Below, one piece after another: positions 23,198-27,829 of a stretch of 27,829 bases of DNA (the first letter of the stretch is position 1; every line of letters starts with the position of its first letter). A program made the position numbers and the translations under genes. This DNA comes from a virus, in the IMG/VR virus record IMGVR_UViG_3300027759_000351, positions 1-27,829 of that record; one strand, 5' to 3'. The notes beneath the pieces are model-generated. The model had not been told where the DNA came from. It saw only the letters and a list, made by a program, of their open reading frames with translations, and did no database searches.

Positions 23198-23244
23198 ACC
23201 ACTTCCTGAACTGGCACAAGGTCCTCCCCAAGCACCCCAATCCG

Positions 23245-23267
23245 TGTTATGATTACAAGGTAATCAA
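23245..23267 (+). promoter_or_regulatory. Extended -10 promoter P3 of the first KTSC-like gene
   Basis: CACCCCAATCC, then TGT-TATGAT (23245-23253) and tacAAGGTAATCAA. An upstream CCACTTCCTGAACTGGCAC element is shared with the promoter at 25564. Predicted start near 23260. Confidence 0.75.
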
Positions 23268-23282
23268 ATGAATGGGGCACGA

Positions 23283-23513
23283 ATGGAAGTTCTTGAGATT
23301 AGCACCTCTGGTGCGATTGCTAAACTTTCTTTTAATGACGAAGACAACACTGTTGGTGTTGCGTACACTTACAAACCTGATAAGTTTTATGTCTTCAAGT
23401 GTGATAGTATTGAAGGTTTCAAAGGCAAACTTCGCAACACGTTTAATGCTGGAGAAAGTGTTGGTAAGATGATTTCTCAAATGAAGAAAGATGGTGTCCT
23501 TGTGACTGTCTAA
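23283..23513 (+). CDS. KTSC-like small protein, paralogue 1
   Basis: 76 residues from the ATG at 23283, MEVLEISTSGAIAKLSFNDEDNTVGVAYTYKPDKFYVFKC..., the same length as the paralogue at 25605, which lacks the alternative upstream ATG at 23268; that decides the start. Beta-rich with FxVFKCD and a closing K-D-G-V-L-V-T segment, resembling the KTSC family of small domains. Own promoter P3; tRNA-Met follows 15 bases after the stop with no terminator, so it is probably cotranscribed. Function unknown. Confidence 0.75.
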   Translation: MEVLEISTSGAIAKLSFNDEDNTVGVAYTYKPDKFYVFKCDSIEGFKGKLRNTFNAGESVGKMISQMKKDGVLVTV

Positions 23514-23528
23514 ATCTTTATTTTTTCT

Positions 23529-23600
23529 GCTCGTTTAGCAATCTAGGAATGCAATCGTCTCATAAACGATAGAAGGTCGGGGCAGAACCGACAACGAGCA
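23529..23600 (+). tRNA. tRNA-Met (CAT) with unusual T-loop
   Basis: Acceptor GCTCGTT/AACGAGC, D-arm with GG in the loop, anticodon stem ATCGT/ACGAT with loop CTCATAA, T-stem GTCGG/CCGAC. The T-loop is GGCAGAA rather than TTCRANY. All stems pair perfectly. Could be elongator, initiator or lysidine-type Ile; cannot be told from sequence. Confidence 0.75.
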
Positions 23601-23602
23601 TC

Positions 23603-23680
23603 GCCGTGGTTCAAAACTTTAGATAAGAGCAGTGGGGCACTTATCAAAAAGATTTGATTTGGATTCACAACCACACGGCA
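23603..23680 (+). ncRNA. Repeated structured element next to a tRNA, copy 1
   Basis: 78 bases from GCCGTGGTTCAAAAC to CCACACGGCA, starting two bases after tRNA-Met. The ends pair (GCCGTG/CACGGC), and the centre is an imperfect hairpin around the loop CAGTGGGGC. The second copy is at 27017-27095, two or three bases after tRNA-Tyr. Most differences fall in the central stem. No protein reading frame. Class unknown. Confidence 0.7.
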
Positions 23681-23683
23681 CAC

Positions 23684-23712
23684 TTGACTATTGTGATTCT
23701 TTGAGTTATGAT
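23684..23712 (+). promoter_or_regulatory. Sigma70-type promoter of tRNA-Leu
   Basis: TTGACT (23684-23689), 17-base spacer, TATGAT (23707-23712). Predicted start near 23719, six bases before tRNA-Leu. Confidence 0.7.
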
Positions 23713-23724
23713 AGTCTTATACAC

Positions 23725-23797
23725 GGGCGTGTAGTCCAGCGGCAGAGACAGGGCGCTTAAAACGCCTACAGGGTCGGTTCGAATCCGACCACGCCTA
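23725..23797 (+). tRNA. tRNA-Leu (TAA) with a short variable loop
   Basis: 73 bases. Acceptor GGGCGTG/CACGCCT, anticodon stem GGGCG/CGCCT with loop CTTAAAA (anticodon TAA), T-arm GTCGG-TTCGAAT-CCGAC, discriminator A. The variable loop is only five bases (ACAGG), unlike the long arm of ordinary leucine tRNAs, so charging with Leu is not certain. Confidence 0.82.
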
Positions 23798-23818
23798 TTA
23801 TATAATAAAAAAAGTTAT

Positions 23819-24658
23819 ATGAAACAGTTTCCATTAAAGACGGCCTTAAGATATCCCGGAGGCAAGAGCAAAGCACTCAAAACACTTGCTCCTTGGTTTC
23901 CTAGTGATTTCAAAGAGTTCCGTGAACCCTTCTTGGGTGGTGGAAGTATTTCTTTAATGGTTTCACAGAACTACCCAAAAGTTCCTATCTGGGTCAACGA
24001 CAAGTATTTTTACTTGTATAACTTTTGGGTTCAACTTCGTGATAATGGACAAGTTCTCAAAGATAAACTAAGAGCAATCAAAGAAGATGTGAATGGTGAT
24101 GATAACGCACACCAAGAACTCTTTGATGATTACTCTCATACGATTGGTAATCTTGAACCATTAGAACAAGCAGTTGCGTTCTTTGTAATGAATAAGTGTT
24201 CTTATTCTGGTCTTACAGAGAACTCAACATTTTCAGTTCAAGCATCACGGTCCAACTTCTCATTAGTTGGTATTGATAAACTTCCTAGGTATTCTTATAT
24301 CATTAAGGACTGGAAGATTACAAACATTGACTATGAAGAAGTAATGAACGCAGAGGGTGATGATGTGTTTGTATTTCTTGACCCACCTTATGATATTAAG
24401 GATTTCCTTTATGGAACTGGAAGAAAACTTCACTCATCATTCTCTCACGAAAGATTTGCTGATGATGTGGATAAATGCCCTCATCGTTTTATGATTACTT
24501 ACAATCTTAATGATTGGATATTAAGTCGTTATAAAGAGTATAATATAGATGAATGGAAGTTGAGGTATTCTATGGTTCATCGTGGTGAGAAAGGAACACA
24601 AGATAATGTGAAAACCGAGTTGCTGATTACGAATTATAAACTTGATACAGTTTTATAA
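23819..24658 (+). CDS. dam: DNA adenine N6-methyltransferase (Dam/D12 class)
   Basis: 279 residues with the D12-class motif order: RYPGGKSK near the N terminus, PFLGGGS (37-43) for S-adenosylmethionine binding, and DPPY (188-191) as catalytic motif. Typical sister genes methylate adenine in GATC and protect phage DNA from restriction or affect replication timing; the site recognised is not known. It stands between tRNA-Leu and the capsid-protein gene at 24686. An exact late promoter for that gene overlaps its stop codon. Length normal for the family; the ATG at 23819 has no strong ribosome site but fits the family N terminus. Confidence 0.88.
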   Translation: MKQFPLKTALRYPGGKSKALKTLAPWFPSDFKEFREPFLGGGSISLMVSQNYPKVPIWVNDKYFYLYNFWVQLRDNGQVLKDKLRAIKEDVNGDDNAHQELFDDYSHTIGNLEPLEQAVAFFVMNKCSYSGLTENSTFSVQASRSNFSLVGIDKLPRYSYIIKDWKITNIDYEEVMNAEGDDVFVFLDPPYDIKDFLYGTGRKLHSSFSHERFADDVDKCPHRFMITYNLNDWILSRYKEYNIDEWKLRYSMVHRGEKGTQDNVKTELLITNYKLDTVL

Positions 24659-24661
24659 ATA
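24654..24661 (+). promoter_or_regulatory. T4-type late promoter (TATAAATA)
   Basis: Exact TATAAATA overlapping the methyltransferase stop, 24 bases before the ATG at 24686. Confidence 0.7.
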
Positions 24662-24685
24662 CTTTGATAGAACTGTAAAAAGCAA

Positions 24686-25501
24686 ATGAATTATAGGGAC
24701 TTACAAAACATTTCAAATCTTTCTCAAGAAATTTTAATTGAGGGAGCAAATGAAGACCACAACGTGCTGAACCGTTGGCCTTATACTTCTCCTTATCTTC
24801 AAGAATCAACTGAACTTGATGAAGGTGCTTCGGAAGACGTTGCTGCTAGATCCGAAAAACTTGCAAACCAAAGAAAGGGACAAACCCCCCAAAGAAAAGC
24901 AATGTATAAGGGACTTGCACTTAACGCAAGAATTCGTGCTTCTGGAGGAAATCCTGGAGATAAACCACAGGGACATCCTTTAAGAAAAGCATCTAATAGA
25001 CCTATTCGCCCCCACGATAGTGAGTATGGTAGATCTGGTTTAACTCAATCTGAAAGAGATGAAAGAAGAGATATAGATGCCGCAACTCATGGTGAGTATA
25101 GTGATGGTCCTGGAACAAAAACCAAAAATCCCAAAAAACTCCGTAAGCAAAAAGCGATGGGAGAGATTGGTGAAAGTTATGACCTTTACGACATCATTCT
25201 CTCACATCTTCTTGATGAAGGATATGCTGAAACACAAGAACAAGCAGAAGTCATTATGGTGAATATGAGTGAAGATTGGAGGGAAAGTATTGTGGAAGGA
25301 ATGAAACCACTTCCTGTGGGTAAAATGATTAAGCAGGCTGCAAGGCATAGCAACCCAGAACAAGTTACAAAAATGGCCAAGGTTGCAGATACTCATAATC
25401 CTAACAAGTCCCAAAGAAAAGAGGACGATAATAGAAGAGAAGGTGGTCGTAAAAGAGAAGCAGGAAGACCTAGGAGAAATGAACTTCAAGATAATTGGTA
25501 A
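24686..25501 (+). CDS. Putative capsid-targeted protein with DLYD/WRES module
   Basis: 271 residues. The N terminus MNYRDLQNISNLSQEILIEGANE has LIE before G (about residue 20), and further sites YLQE-S and LDE-G follow within 50 residues, so it may be cut several times by the prohead protease. A basic segment TKNPKKLRKQKAMGEI (about 146-160) recurs in the 21196 protein, and the DLYDIILSHLLDEGYA...WRESI module (about 166-205) in the 22604 protein; a basic tail follows. It seems a mosaic of modules used by its neighbours. Preceded by an exact late promoter. Function unknown. Confidence 0.7.
   Translation: MNYRDLQNISNLSQEILIEGANEDHNVLNRWPYTSPYLQESTELDEGASEDVAARSEKLANQRKGQTPQRKAMYKGLALNARIRASGGNPGDKPQGHPLRKASNRPIRPHDSEYGRSGLTQSERDERRDIDAATHGEYSDGPGTKTKNPKKLRKQKAMGEIGESYDLYDIILSHLLDEGYAETQEQAEVIMVNMSEDWRESIVEGMKPLPVGKMIKQAARHSNPEQVTKMAKVADTHNPNKSQRKEDDNRREGGRKREAGRPRRNELQDNW
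25180..25301 (+). repeat. Direct repeat, copy 2 (DLYD/WRES coding module)
   Basis: Second copy of the module described at 22937-23058, differing by scattered, mainly synonymous changes. Both are followed within about 300-500 bases by a KTSC-like gene with a shared promoter, so the duplicated unit may include both. Confidence 0.8.
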
Positions 25502-25563
25502 ATTAAAATCTTGAATACCACTTCCTGAACTGGCACATCCTCCTTGTCAAGACCCAGACTCCG

Positions 25564-25585
25564 TGATATGATACAGAGGTAATCA
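25564..25585 (+). promoter_or_regulatory. Extended -10 promoter P4 of the second KTSC-like gene
   Basis: TTGTCA (25544-25549), 17 bases, then TGA-TATGAT (25564-25572) and acaGAGGTAATCA. It shares CCACTTCCTGAACTGGCAC upstream and the GGTAATCA block with P3. The ATG is 33 bases after the -10 box. Confidence 0.78.
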
Positions 25586-25604
25586 GACAAATCTCTCTCT
25601 CGTA

Positions 25605-25835
25605 ATGGAAGTTCTGGAAATTTCAAATTCTTCTGCAATCGCAAAGATTTCATTCAACTCTGAAGATAATGAAGTCGGGGTGGCATATACTTATAAACCG
25701 GATAAGTTTTATGTCTTTAAGTGTGATGACCTAGTTTCAGTTCAAGACCAGATTAAAGTTGCTGATAGTGTTGGTAAACTAATCTCTGACCTCAAAAAAG
25801 ACGGAACTCTGGTAGCTATCTCTACATCTGTATAA
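25605..25835 (+). CDS. KTSC-like small protein, paralogue 2
   Basis: 76 residues, MEVLEISNSSAIAKISFNSEDNEVGVAYTYKPDKFYVFKC..., clearly the paralogue of the protein at 23283: residues 1-45 are nearly the same, the rest diverges. Small beta-rich KTSC-like domain; such domains are found singly in many phages and bacteria, with no assigned function. Its promoter is nearly that of the paralogue. The two copies suggest either dosage or specialised partners. Confidence 0.75.
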   Translation: MEVLEISNSSAIAKISFNSEDNEVGVAYTYKPDKFYVFKCDDLVSVQDQIKVADSVGKLISDLKKDGTLVAISTSV

Positions 25836-25907
25836 ATTATCTTTAATTCTGATAATTTGACAAAACTCTAAAAAACTGTTATATATAATATACACAACAT
25901 TCAAACA

Positions 25908-26006
25908 ATGACTAATCTCCATTCACAACCTAAGAGTGATTATCCGATGAACCGCTGGTTTATTGGAGAAACCCTCTTGGTTGCGAATATGATAAGTCAA
26001 AGTTAA
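25908..26006 (+). CDS. Possible 32-residue peptide
   Basis: ATG at 25908: MTNLHSQPKSDYPMNRWFIG followed by a hydrophobic stretch ETLLVANMISQS. A TATATATAAT-type -10 region stands at 25879-25890 and a strong terminator follows at 26031, so a short separate transcript of about 170 bases is likely whether or not the peptide is made. No ribosome site is seen. Not recognised. Confidence 0.45.
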   Translation: MTNLHSQPKSDYPMNRWFIGETLLVANMISQS

Positions 26007-26030
26007 AAGACAAATCATAATCAGCAATTA

Positions 26031-26065
26031 AGAGGGAGAATCCAAAAGGTTCCCCCTCTTTTTTT
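26031..26065 (+). terminator. Rho-independent terminator
   Basis: AGAGGG pairs with CCCTCT, with inner GAA/TTC and CC/GG pairs and loop AAAA, then TTTTTTT. Confidence 0.9.
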
Positions 26066-26075
26066 ATGCCTTGTG

Positions 26076-26130
26076 CCAGTTGAGCAACTGGTCGTATGAT
26101 TTTCCGCCAGGGTCCAAACTCTGGTATATT
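26076..26130 (+). promoter_or_regulatory. Hairpins and extended -10 promoter before tRNA-Lys
   Basis: A palindrome CCAGTTG-AG-CAACTGG (26076-26091) and a second hairpin CCAGGG/CTCTGG precede TGG-TATATT (26122-26130), a possible extended -10 box for the tRNA cluster starting at 26194. The palindrome includes the reverse complement of the ACTGGCACAAG element found before other promoters. No gene is seen from 26066 to 26193. Confidence 0.5.
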
Positions 26131-26193
26131 GATTGGGTGGTGAGGGAAGCAGTCCTCAAAGAACCTTGAAAACTGAATATTTACCATATTATT

Positions 26194-26265
26194 GAGTTCG
26201 TAATTCAATGGTAGAATAACGCCCTTTTAAGGCGAAGGTTGTGGGTTCGAGTCCCACCGAACTCA
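26194..26265 (+). tRNA. tRNA-Lys (TTT)
   Basis: Acceptor GAGTTCG/CGAACTC, D-stem ATTC/GAAT, anticodon loop CTTTTAA, T-arm GTGGG-TTCGAGT-CCCAC, discriminator A. No CCA encoded. Confidence 0.9.
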
Positions 26266-26285
26266 TTGGTTAAGTATTATACTTG

Positions 26286-26293
26286 TATAAATA
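26286..26293 (+). promoter_or_regulatory. T4-type late promoter (TATAAATA)
   Basis: Exact TATAAATA 23 bases before the homing endonuclease ATG at 26316. Confidence 0.68.
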
Positions 26294-26315
26294 AGTTAGA
26301 TACTTAACCAAAATA

Positions 26316-26909
26316 ATGGAAAACAAATCAAAATATCATAAACGTTATGATTGGTCTCTTATTCAAAAGGACCATAATGATGGTATGACTTGGGAGAAAC
26401 TCCAAAATAAATATGGAGTCACATCTGCTACACTATGCAAAGCAAAACAACGAGGTGATTTTGTTTCCAGAAATAAAAGTCAGGCACGCAAACTTGCGCC
26501 AAGCCACCCACTAACTGAGGAAACAAAGAAAAAAATCTCTATTGCTAGAAAAAACTATCTGAAAGAAAATCCAGATAAAGTTCCTTATAAACTTAATCAT
26601 TATTCGAAAGGACAATCTTACCCAGAAAGTTATTTTGAAAAGTGGTTATTAGATAAAGGAGTTTCTTTTATTTCGGAGCAACCAGTATCAATTTATAGTA
26701 TTGATTTCCGTATCGGAGATATTGCTCTTGAAATAGATGGAGAACAGCATTATGTGGATGAAAGGATAGTTAAGTCTAACTTTTATAGAGATGAATATCT
26801 AAAATCATTAGGTATTGAAACTATTAGAGTTAGATGGGCACATTATCAAAAACTTTCGGATGAAGACAAAAAAGATTATTTGAATAATCTTTATTCTCAT
26901 TTGACCTAG
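26316..26909 (+). CDS. Homing endonuclease, Vsr/DUF559-like with NUMOD3 motif
   Basis: 197 residues. A helix-turn-helix-like N terminus (about 12-45, including MTWEKLQNKYGVTSATLCKAKQ) is followed by a NUMOD3 DNA-binding segment (HPLTEETKKKISIARKNYLKENP, about 64-86) and a PD-(D/E)xK-type nuclease core: ESYFEKWLL, D130 in YSIDF, ALEIDGEQHY (E139, E143, H145) and RDEYLKSLGIETIRVRW. This arrangement is that of Vsr-like homing endonucleases known from T4-like phages. It is free-standing, inserted between tRNA-Lys and tRNA-Tyr with its own late promoter. No intron boundary is visible; it probably cuts related phages near this locus. Confidence 0.82.
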   Translation: MENKSKYHKRYDWSLIQKDHNDGMTWEKLQNKYGVTSATLCKAKQRGDFVSRNKSQARKLAPSHPLTEETKKKISIARKNYLKENPDKVPYKLNHYSKGQSYPESYFEKWLLDKGVSFISEQPVSIYSIDFRIGDIALEIDGEQHYVDERIVKSNFYRDEYLKSLGIETIRVRWAHYQKLSDEDKKDYLNNLYSHLT

Positions 26910-26931
26910 AAAGTCATTAAACTTATCTATT

Positions 26932-27013
26932 GGGAGAGTGTCCGAGTGGTTAATGGAAGCGGTCTGTAAAATCGTTGGCTCAGCCTTCACAAGTTCAAAT
27001 CTTGTCTCTCCCA
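26932..27013 (+). tRNA. tRNA-Tyr (GTA)
   Basis: 82 bases, acceptor GGGAGAG/CTCTCCC, anticodon loop CTGTAAA, long variable arm as expected for bacterial-type tyrosine tRNA, T-arm ACAAG-TTCAAAT-CTTGT, discriminator A. Confidence 0.9.
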
Positions 27014-27016
27014 CTT

Positions 27017-27095
27017 GCCGTGGTTCAAAACTCTTTGATAAGTCCAGTGGGGCACTTATCAAAGAGTTTTGATTTAGATTCACGACCACACGGCA
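27017..27095 (+). ncRNA. Repeated structured element next to a tRNA, copy 2
   Basis: 79 bases, same ends as copy 1 at 23603. Including the preceding T, TGCCGTG pairs with CACGGCA (7 bp), and an 18-bp perfect stem (27026-27043 with 27054-27071) encloses a 10-base loop CCAGTGGGGC. Three bases separate it from tRNA-Tyr and five from tRNA-Asp. Alternative small hairpins can form in each arm because both halves contain TCAAA/TTTGA. Confidence 0.72.
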
Positions 27096-27100
27096 TATTT

Positions 27101-27172
27101 GGCTCTATAATGAAGTGGTTATCATACTTCTCTGTCTAAGAAGAATCACGAGTTCGAATCTCGTTAGAGTCG
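27101..27172 (+). tRNA. tRNA-Asp (GTC)
   Basis: Acceptor GGCTCTA/TAGAGTC, D-stem ATGA/TCAT, anticodon stem CTTCT/AGAAG with loop CTGTCTA, T-arm ACGAG-TTCGAAT-CTCGT, discriminator G. Confidence 0.88.
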
Positions 27173-27220
27173 TTGCTGATTTGCGCTGGAGCTGATAATC
27201 CAGAATGCCGTCAGCATCAA

Positions 27221-27292
27221 GTTCCTGTCGTCTAATGGTTAGGACGATGCCCTTTCAAGGCATAAACGAGGGTTCAAATCCCTTCAGGAATA
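27221..27292 (+). tRNA. tRNA-Glu (TTC)
   Basis: Acceptor GTTCCTG/CAGGAAT, D-stem GTC/GAC, anticodon stem ATGCC/GGCAT with loop CTTTCAA, T-arm GAGGG-TTCAAAT-CCCTT, discriminator A. Confidence 0.9.
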
Positions 27293-27296
27293 CCAA

Positions 27297-27372
27297 CCGA
27301 ATGTCGCCTAACTTGGTCATGGCACCTGCTTTGGGAGCAGGAATAATCTCAGTTCAAATCTGAGCATTCGGA
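27297..27372 (+). tRNA. tRNA-Pro (TGG)
   Basis: Acceptor CCGAATG/CATTCGG, D-stem GCC/GGC, anticodon stem CCTGC/GCAGG with loop TTTGGGA, T-arm CTCAG-TTCAAAT-CTGAG, discriminator A. Confidence 0.9.
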
Positions 27373-27396
27373 TCGGAGATTTATCTCCAAACTTAT

Positions 27397-27470
27397 GGGA
27401 ACATAGCTCCAATTGGTAGAGCACTTGTTTGAAGAACAAGGTGTTATCGGTTCAAATCCGATTGTTCCCA
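27397..27470 (+). tRNA. tRNA-Phe (GAA)
   Basis: Acceptor GGGAACA/TGTTCCC, anticodon stem CTTGT/ACAAG with loop TTGAAGA, T-arm ATCGG-TTCAAAT-CCGAT, discriminator A. Confidence 0.9.
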
Positions 27471-27516
27471 TAAGAGGGCGGAAGCAACACACCTCTCTAA
27501 AAACGGGTTGGAGGTT

Positions 27517-27536
27517 GCAAGTTTCCATAAACTTGC
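27517..27536 (+). other. Intergenic hairpin between tRNA-Phe and tRNA-Ile
   Basis: GCAAGTTT-CCAT-AAACTTGC, perfect 8-bp stem without T run. Probably a processing or stability structure of the tRNA precursor, not a terminator. Confidence 0.6.
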
Positions 27537-27540
27537 CTAG

Positions 27541-27614
27541 TGGAATGTAGCTCAGTTGGTTAGAGTGCTGTCCTGATAAGACAGATGTCGTGAGTTCAAA
27601 TCTCACCATTCCAA
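27541..27614 (+). tRNA. tRNA-Ile (GAT)
   Basis: Acceptor TGGAATG/CATTCCA, D-arm GCTCAGTTGGTTAGAGT, anticodon stem CTGTC/GACAG with loop CTGATAA, T-arm GTGAG-TTCAAAT-CTCAC, discriminator A. Confidence 0.88.
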
Positions 27615-27616
27615 TT

Positions 27617-27632
27617 GTTGCCTTCGGGCAAC
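27617..27632 (+). other. Intergenic UUCG hairpin between tRNA-Ile and tRNA-Ser
   Basis: GTTGCC-TTCG-GGCAAC, a 6-bp stem capped by a UUCG tetraloop; a second small hairpin AACCC/GGGTT follows. Likely part of the tRNA precursor. Confidence 0.6.
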
Positions 27633-27665
27633 ATAAAACCCTTATGGGTTGCTTCAAGACAACAT

Positions 27666-27753
27666 AGAAAGGTGACCGAGAGGCTTAAGGTAGAAGTTTG
27701 CTAAACTTCCGAGGGGAAAAACCCCTCCGAGGGTTCGAATCCCTCCCTTTCTG
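27666..27753 (+). tRNA. tRNA-Ser (GCT)
   Basis: 88 bases, acceptor AGAAAGG/CCTTTCT, anticodon stem GAAGT/ACTTC with loop TTGCTAA, long variable arm (GAGGGG/CCCCTC), T-arm GAGGG-TTCGAAT-CCCTC, discriminator G. Confidence 0.9.
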
Positions 27754-27755
27754 CT

Positions 27756-27827
27756 GGCAGTATAGTTCAGTGATAGAACAGAAGATTCATACCCTTCTCG
27801 TCGGTGGTTTGATTCCATCTACTGCCA
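27756..27827 (+). tRNA. tRNA-Met (CAT)
   Basis: Acceptor GGCAGTA/TACTGCC, D-stem GTTC/GAAC, anticodon stem GAAGA/CCTTC with one A-C mismatch next to loop TTCATAC, T-arm GGTGG-TTTGATT-CCATC, discriminator A. The T-loop has T at position 56 in place of C. Could instead be a lysidine-modified Ile tRNA. Confidence 0.8.
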
Positions 27828-27829
27828 CT

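Noticed and set aside
23725-23797. Ochre suppressor tRNA
   Set aside because: The 7-base loop places T33 before TAA, so the anticodon reads UUA (Leu). Reading UAA stops would require anticodon TTA.
25908-26006. High-light-inducible (Hli) protein
   Set aside because: The peptide lacks the ExxNGRxAMxG chlorophyll-binding motif.
26808-27089. Minus-strand ORF of 93 codons
   Set aside because: It covers the end of the endonuclease gene, tRNA-Tyr and the structured element on the other strand; no promoter or ribosome site.
23603-27095. attL/attR-like repeats of an integrated element
   Set aside because: No integrase lies between the copies, the copies differ throughout, and the conserved folding points to an RNA element.
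27349-27657. Minus-strand ORF of 102 codons across the tRNA cluster
   Set aside because: It is antisense to tRNA-Phe and tRNA-Ile; peptides of the MVRFELTTSVLSGQHSN type are a well-known artefact of translating tRNA genes.

Overview
The window looks like part of the genome of a T4-like cyanophage (contractile-tailed phage of marine Synechococcus or Prochlorococcus). The basis is a mixture: AT-rich DNA with genes packed almost all on one strand, T4-type late promoters (TATAAATA) just upstream of several genes, a CobS-like ATPase beside a CobT-like VWA protein, a ferredoxin-dependent bilin reductase (a photosynthetic-pigment gene known from cyanophages), T4 internal-protein-type capsid-targeting leaders, and 12 phage tRNA genes. 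No host gene is seen.

Layout. (1) 1-9001: three long proteins built of about 45-residue kelch-like units (NYGWFGGG ... TVDRIDFSND ... RGPLSSARY), probably virion adhesins; the first is cut by the window edge. Between and after them lie an oxygenase-like DUF6445-type protein, a sulfotransferase, a glycosyltransferase with a long extra C-terminal domain, and a prolyl-4-hydroxylase-type 2OG-Fe(II) oxygenase: a plausible set of enzymes for decorating the adhesins. A small virion-type protein with an acidic repeat and an EF-hand-like loop closes the block (9683-10240). (2) 10243-11058: the only minus-strand gene, a divergent bilin reductase, shares a back-to-back promoter pair with a predicted 95-nt small RNA that ends in a strong terminator. 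(3) 11096-14432: CobT-like and CobS-like genes, each with its own extended -10 promoter. (4) 14481-19331: tiny, mostly unrecognised genes, often overlapping by ATGA, interrupted by tRNA-Arg and an HNH endonuclease gene. (5) 19354-25835: six proteins whose N-terminal regions contain a T4 internal-protein-like capsid-targeting peptide or at least a prohead-protease-like site ([LI]xE before A/G/S), interspersed with two KTSC-like paralogues, a DUF6717-like protein, a DNA adenine methyltransferase and two tRNAs. (6) 25836-27829: a tRNA cluster (Lys, Tyr, Asp, Glu, Pro, Phe, Ile, Ser, Met) with a homing endonuclease gene and several hairpins.

Most notable points: the adhesin arrays are 6+6 units with a unique linker exactly at the midpoint, suggesting tandem six-bladed propellers; a roughly 79-nt structured element is repeated immediately downstream of two different tRNAs; four promoters share a long conserved block reaching past the start site and head the CobT-like, CobS-like and two KTSC-like genes; and the bilin reductase appears to lack the usual catalytic Asp in the FGxD motif. 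Function calls rest on motif recognition without database searches; most small genes remain unassigned.
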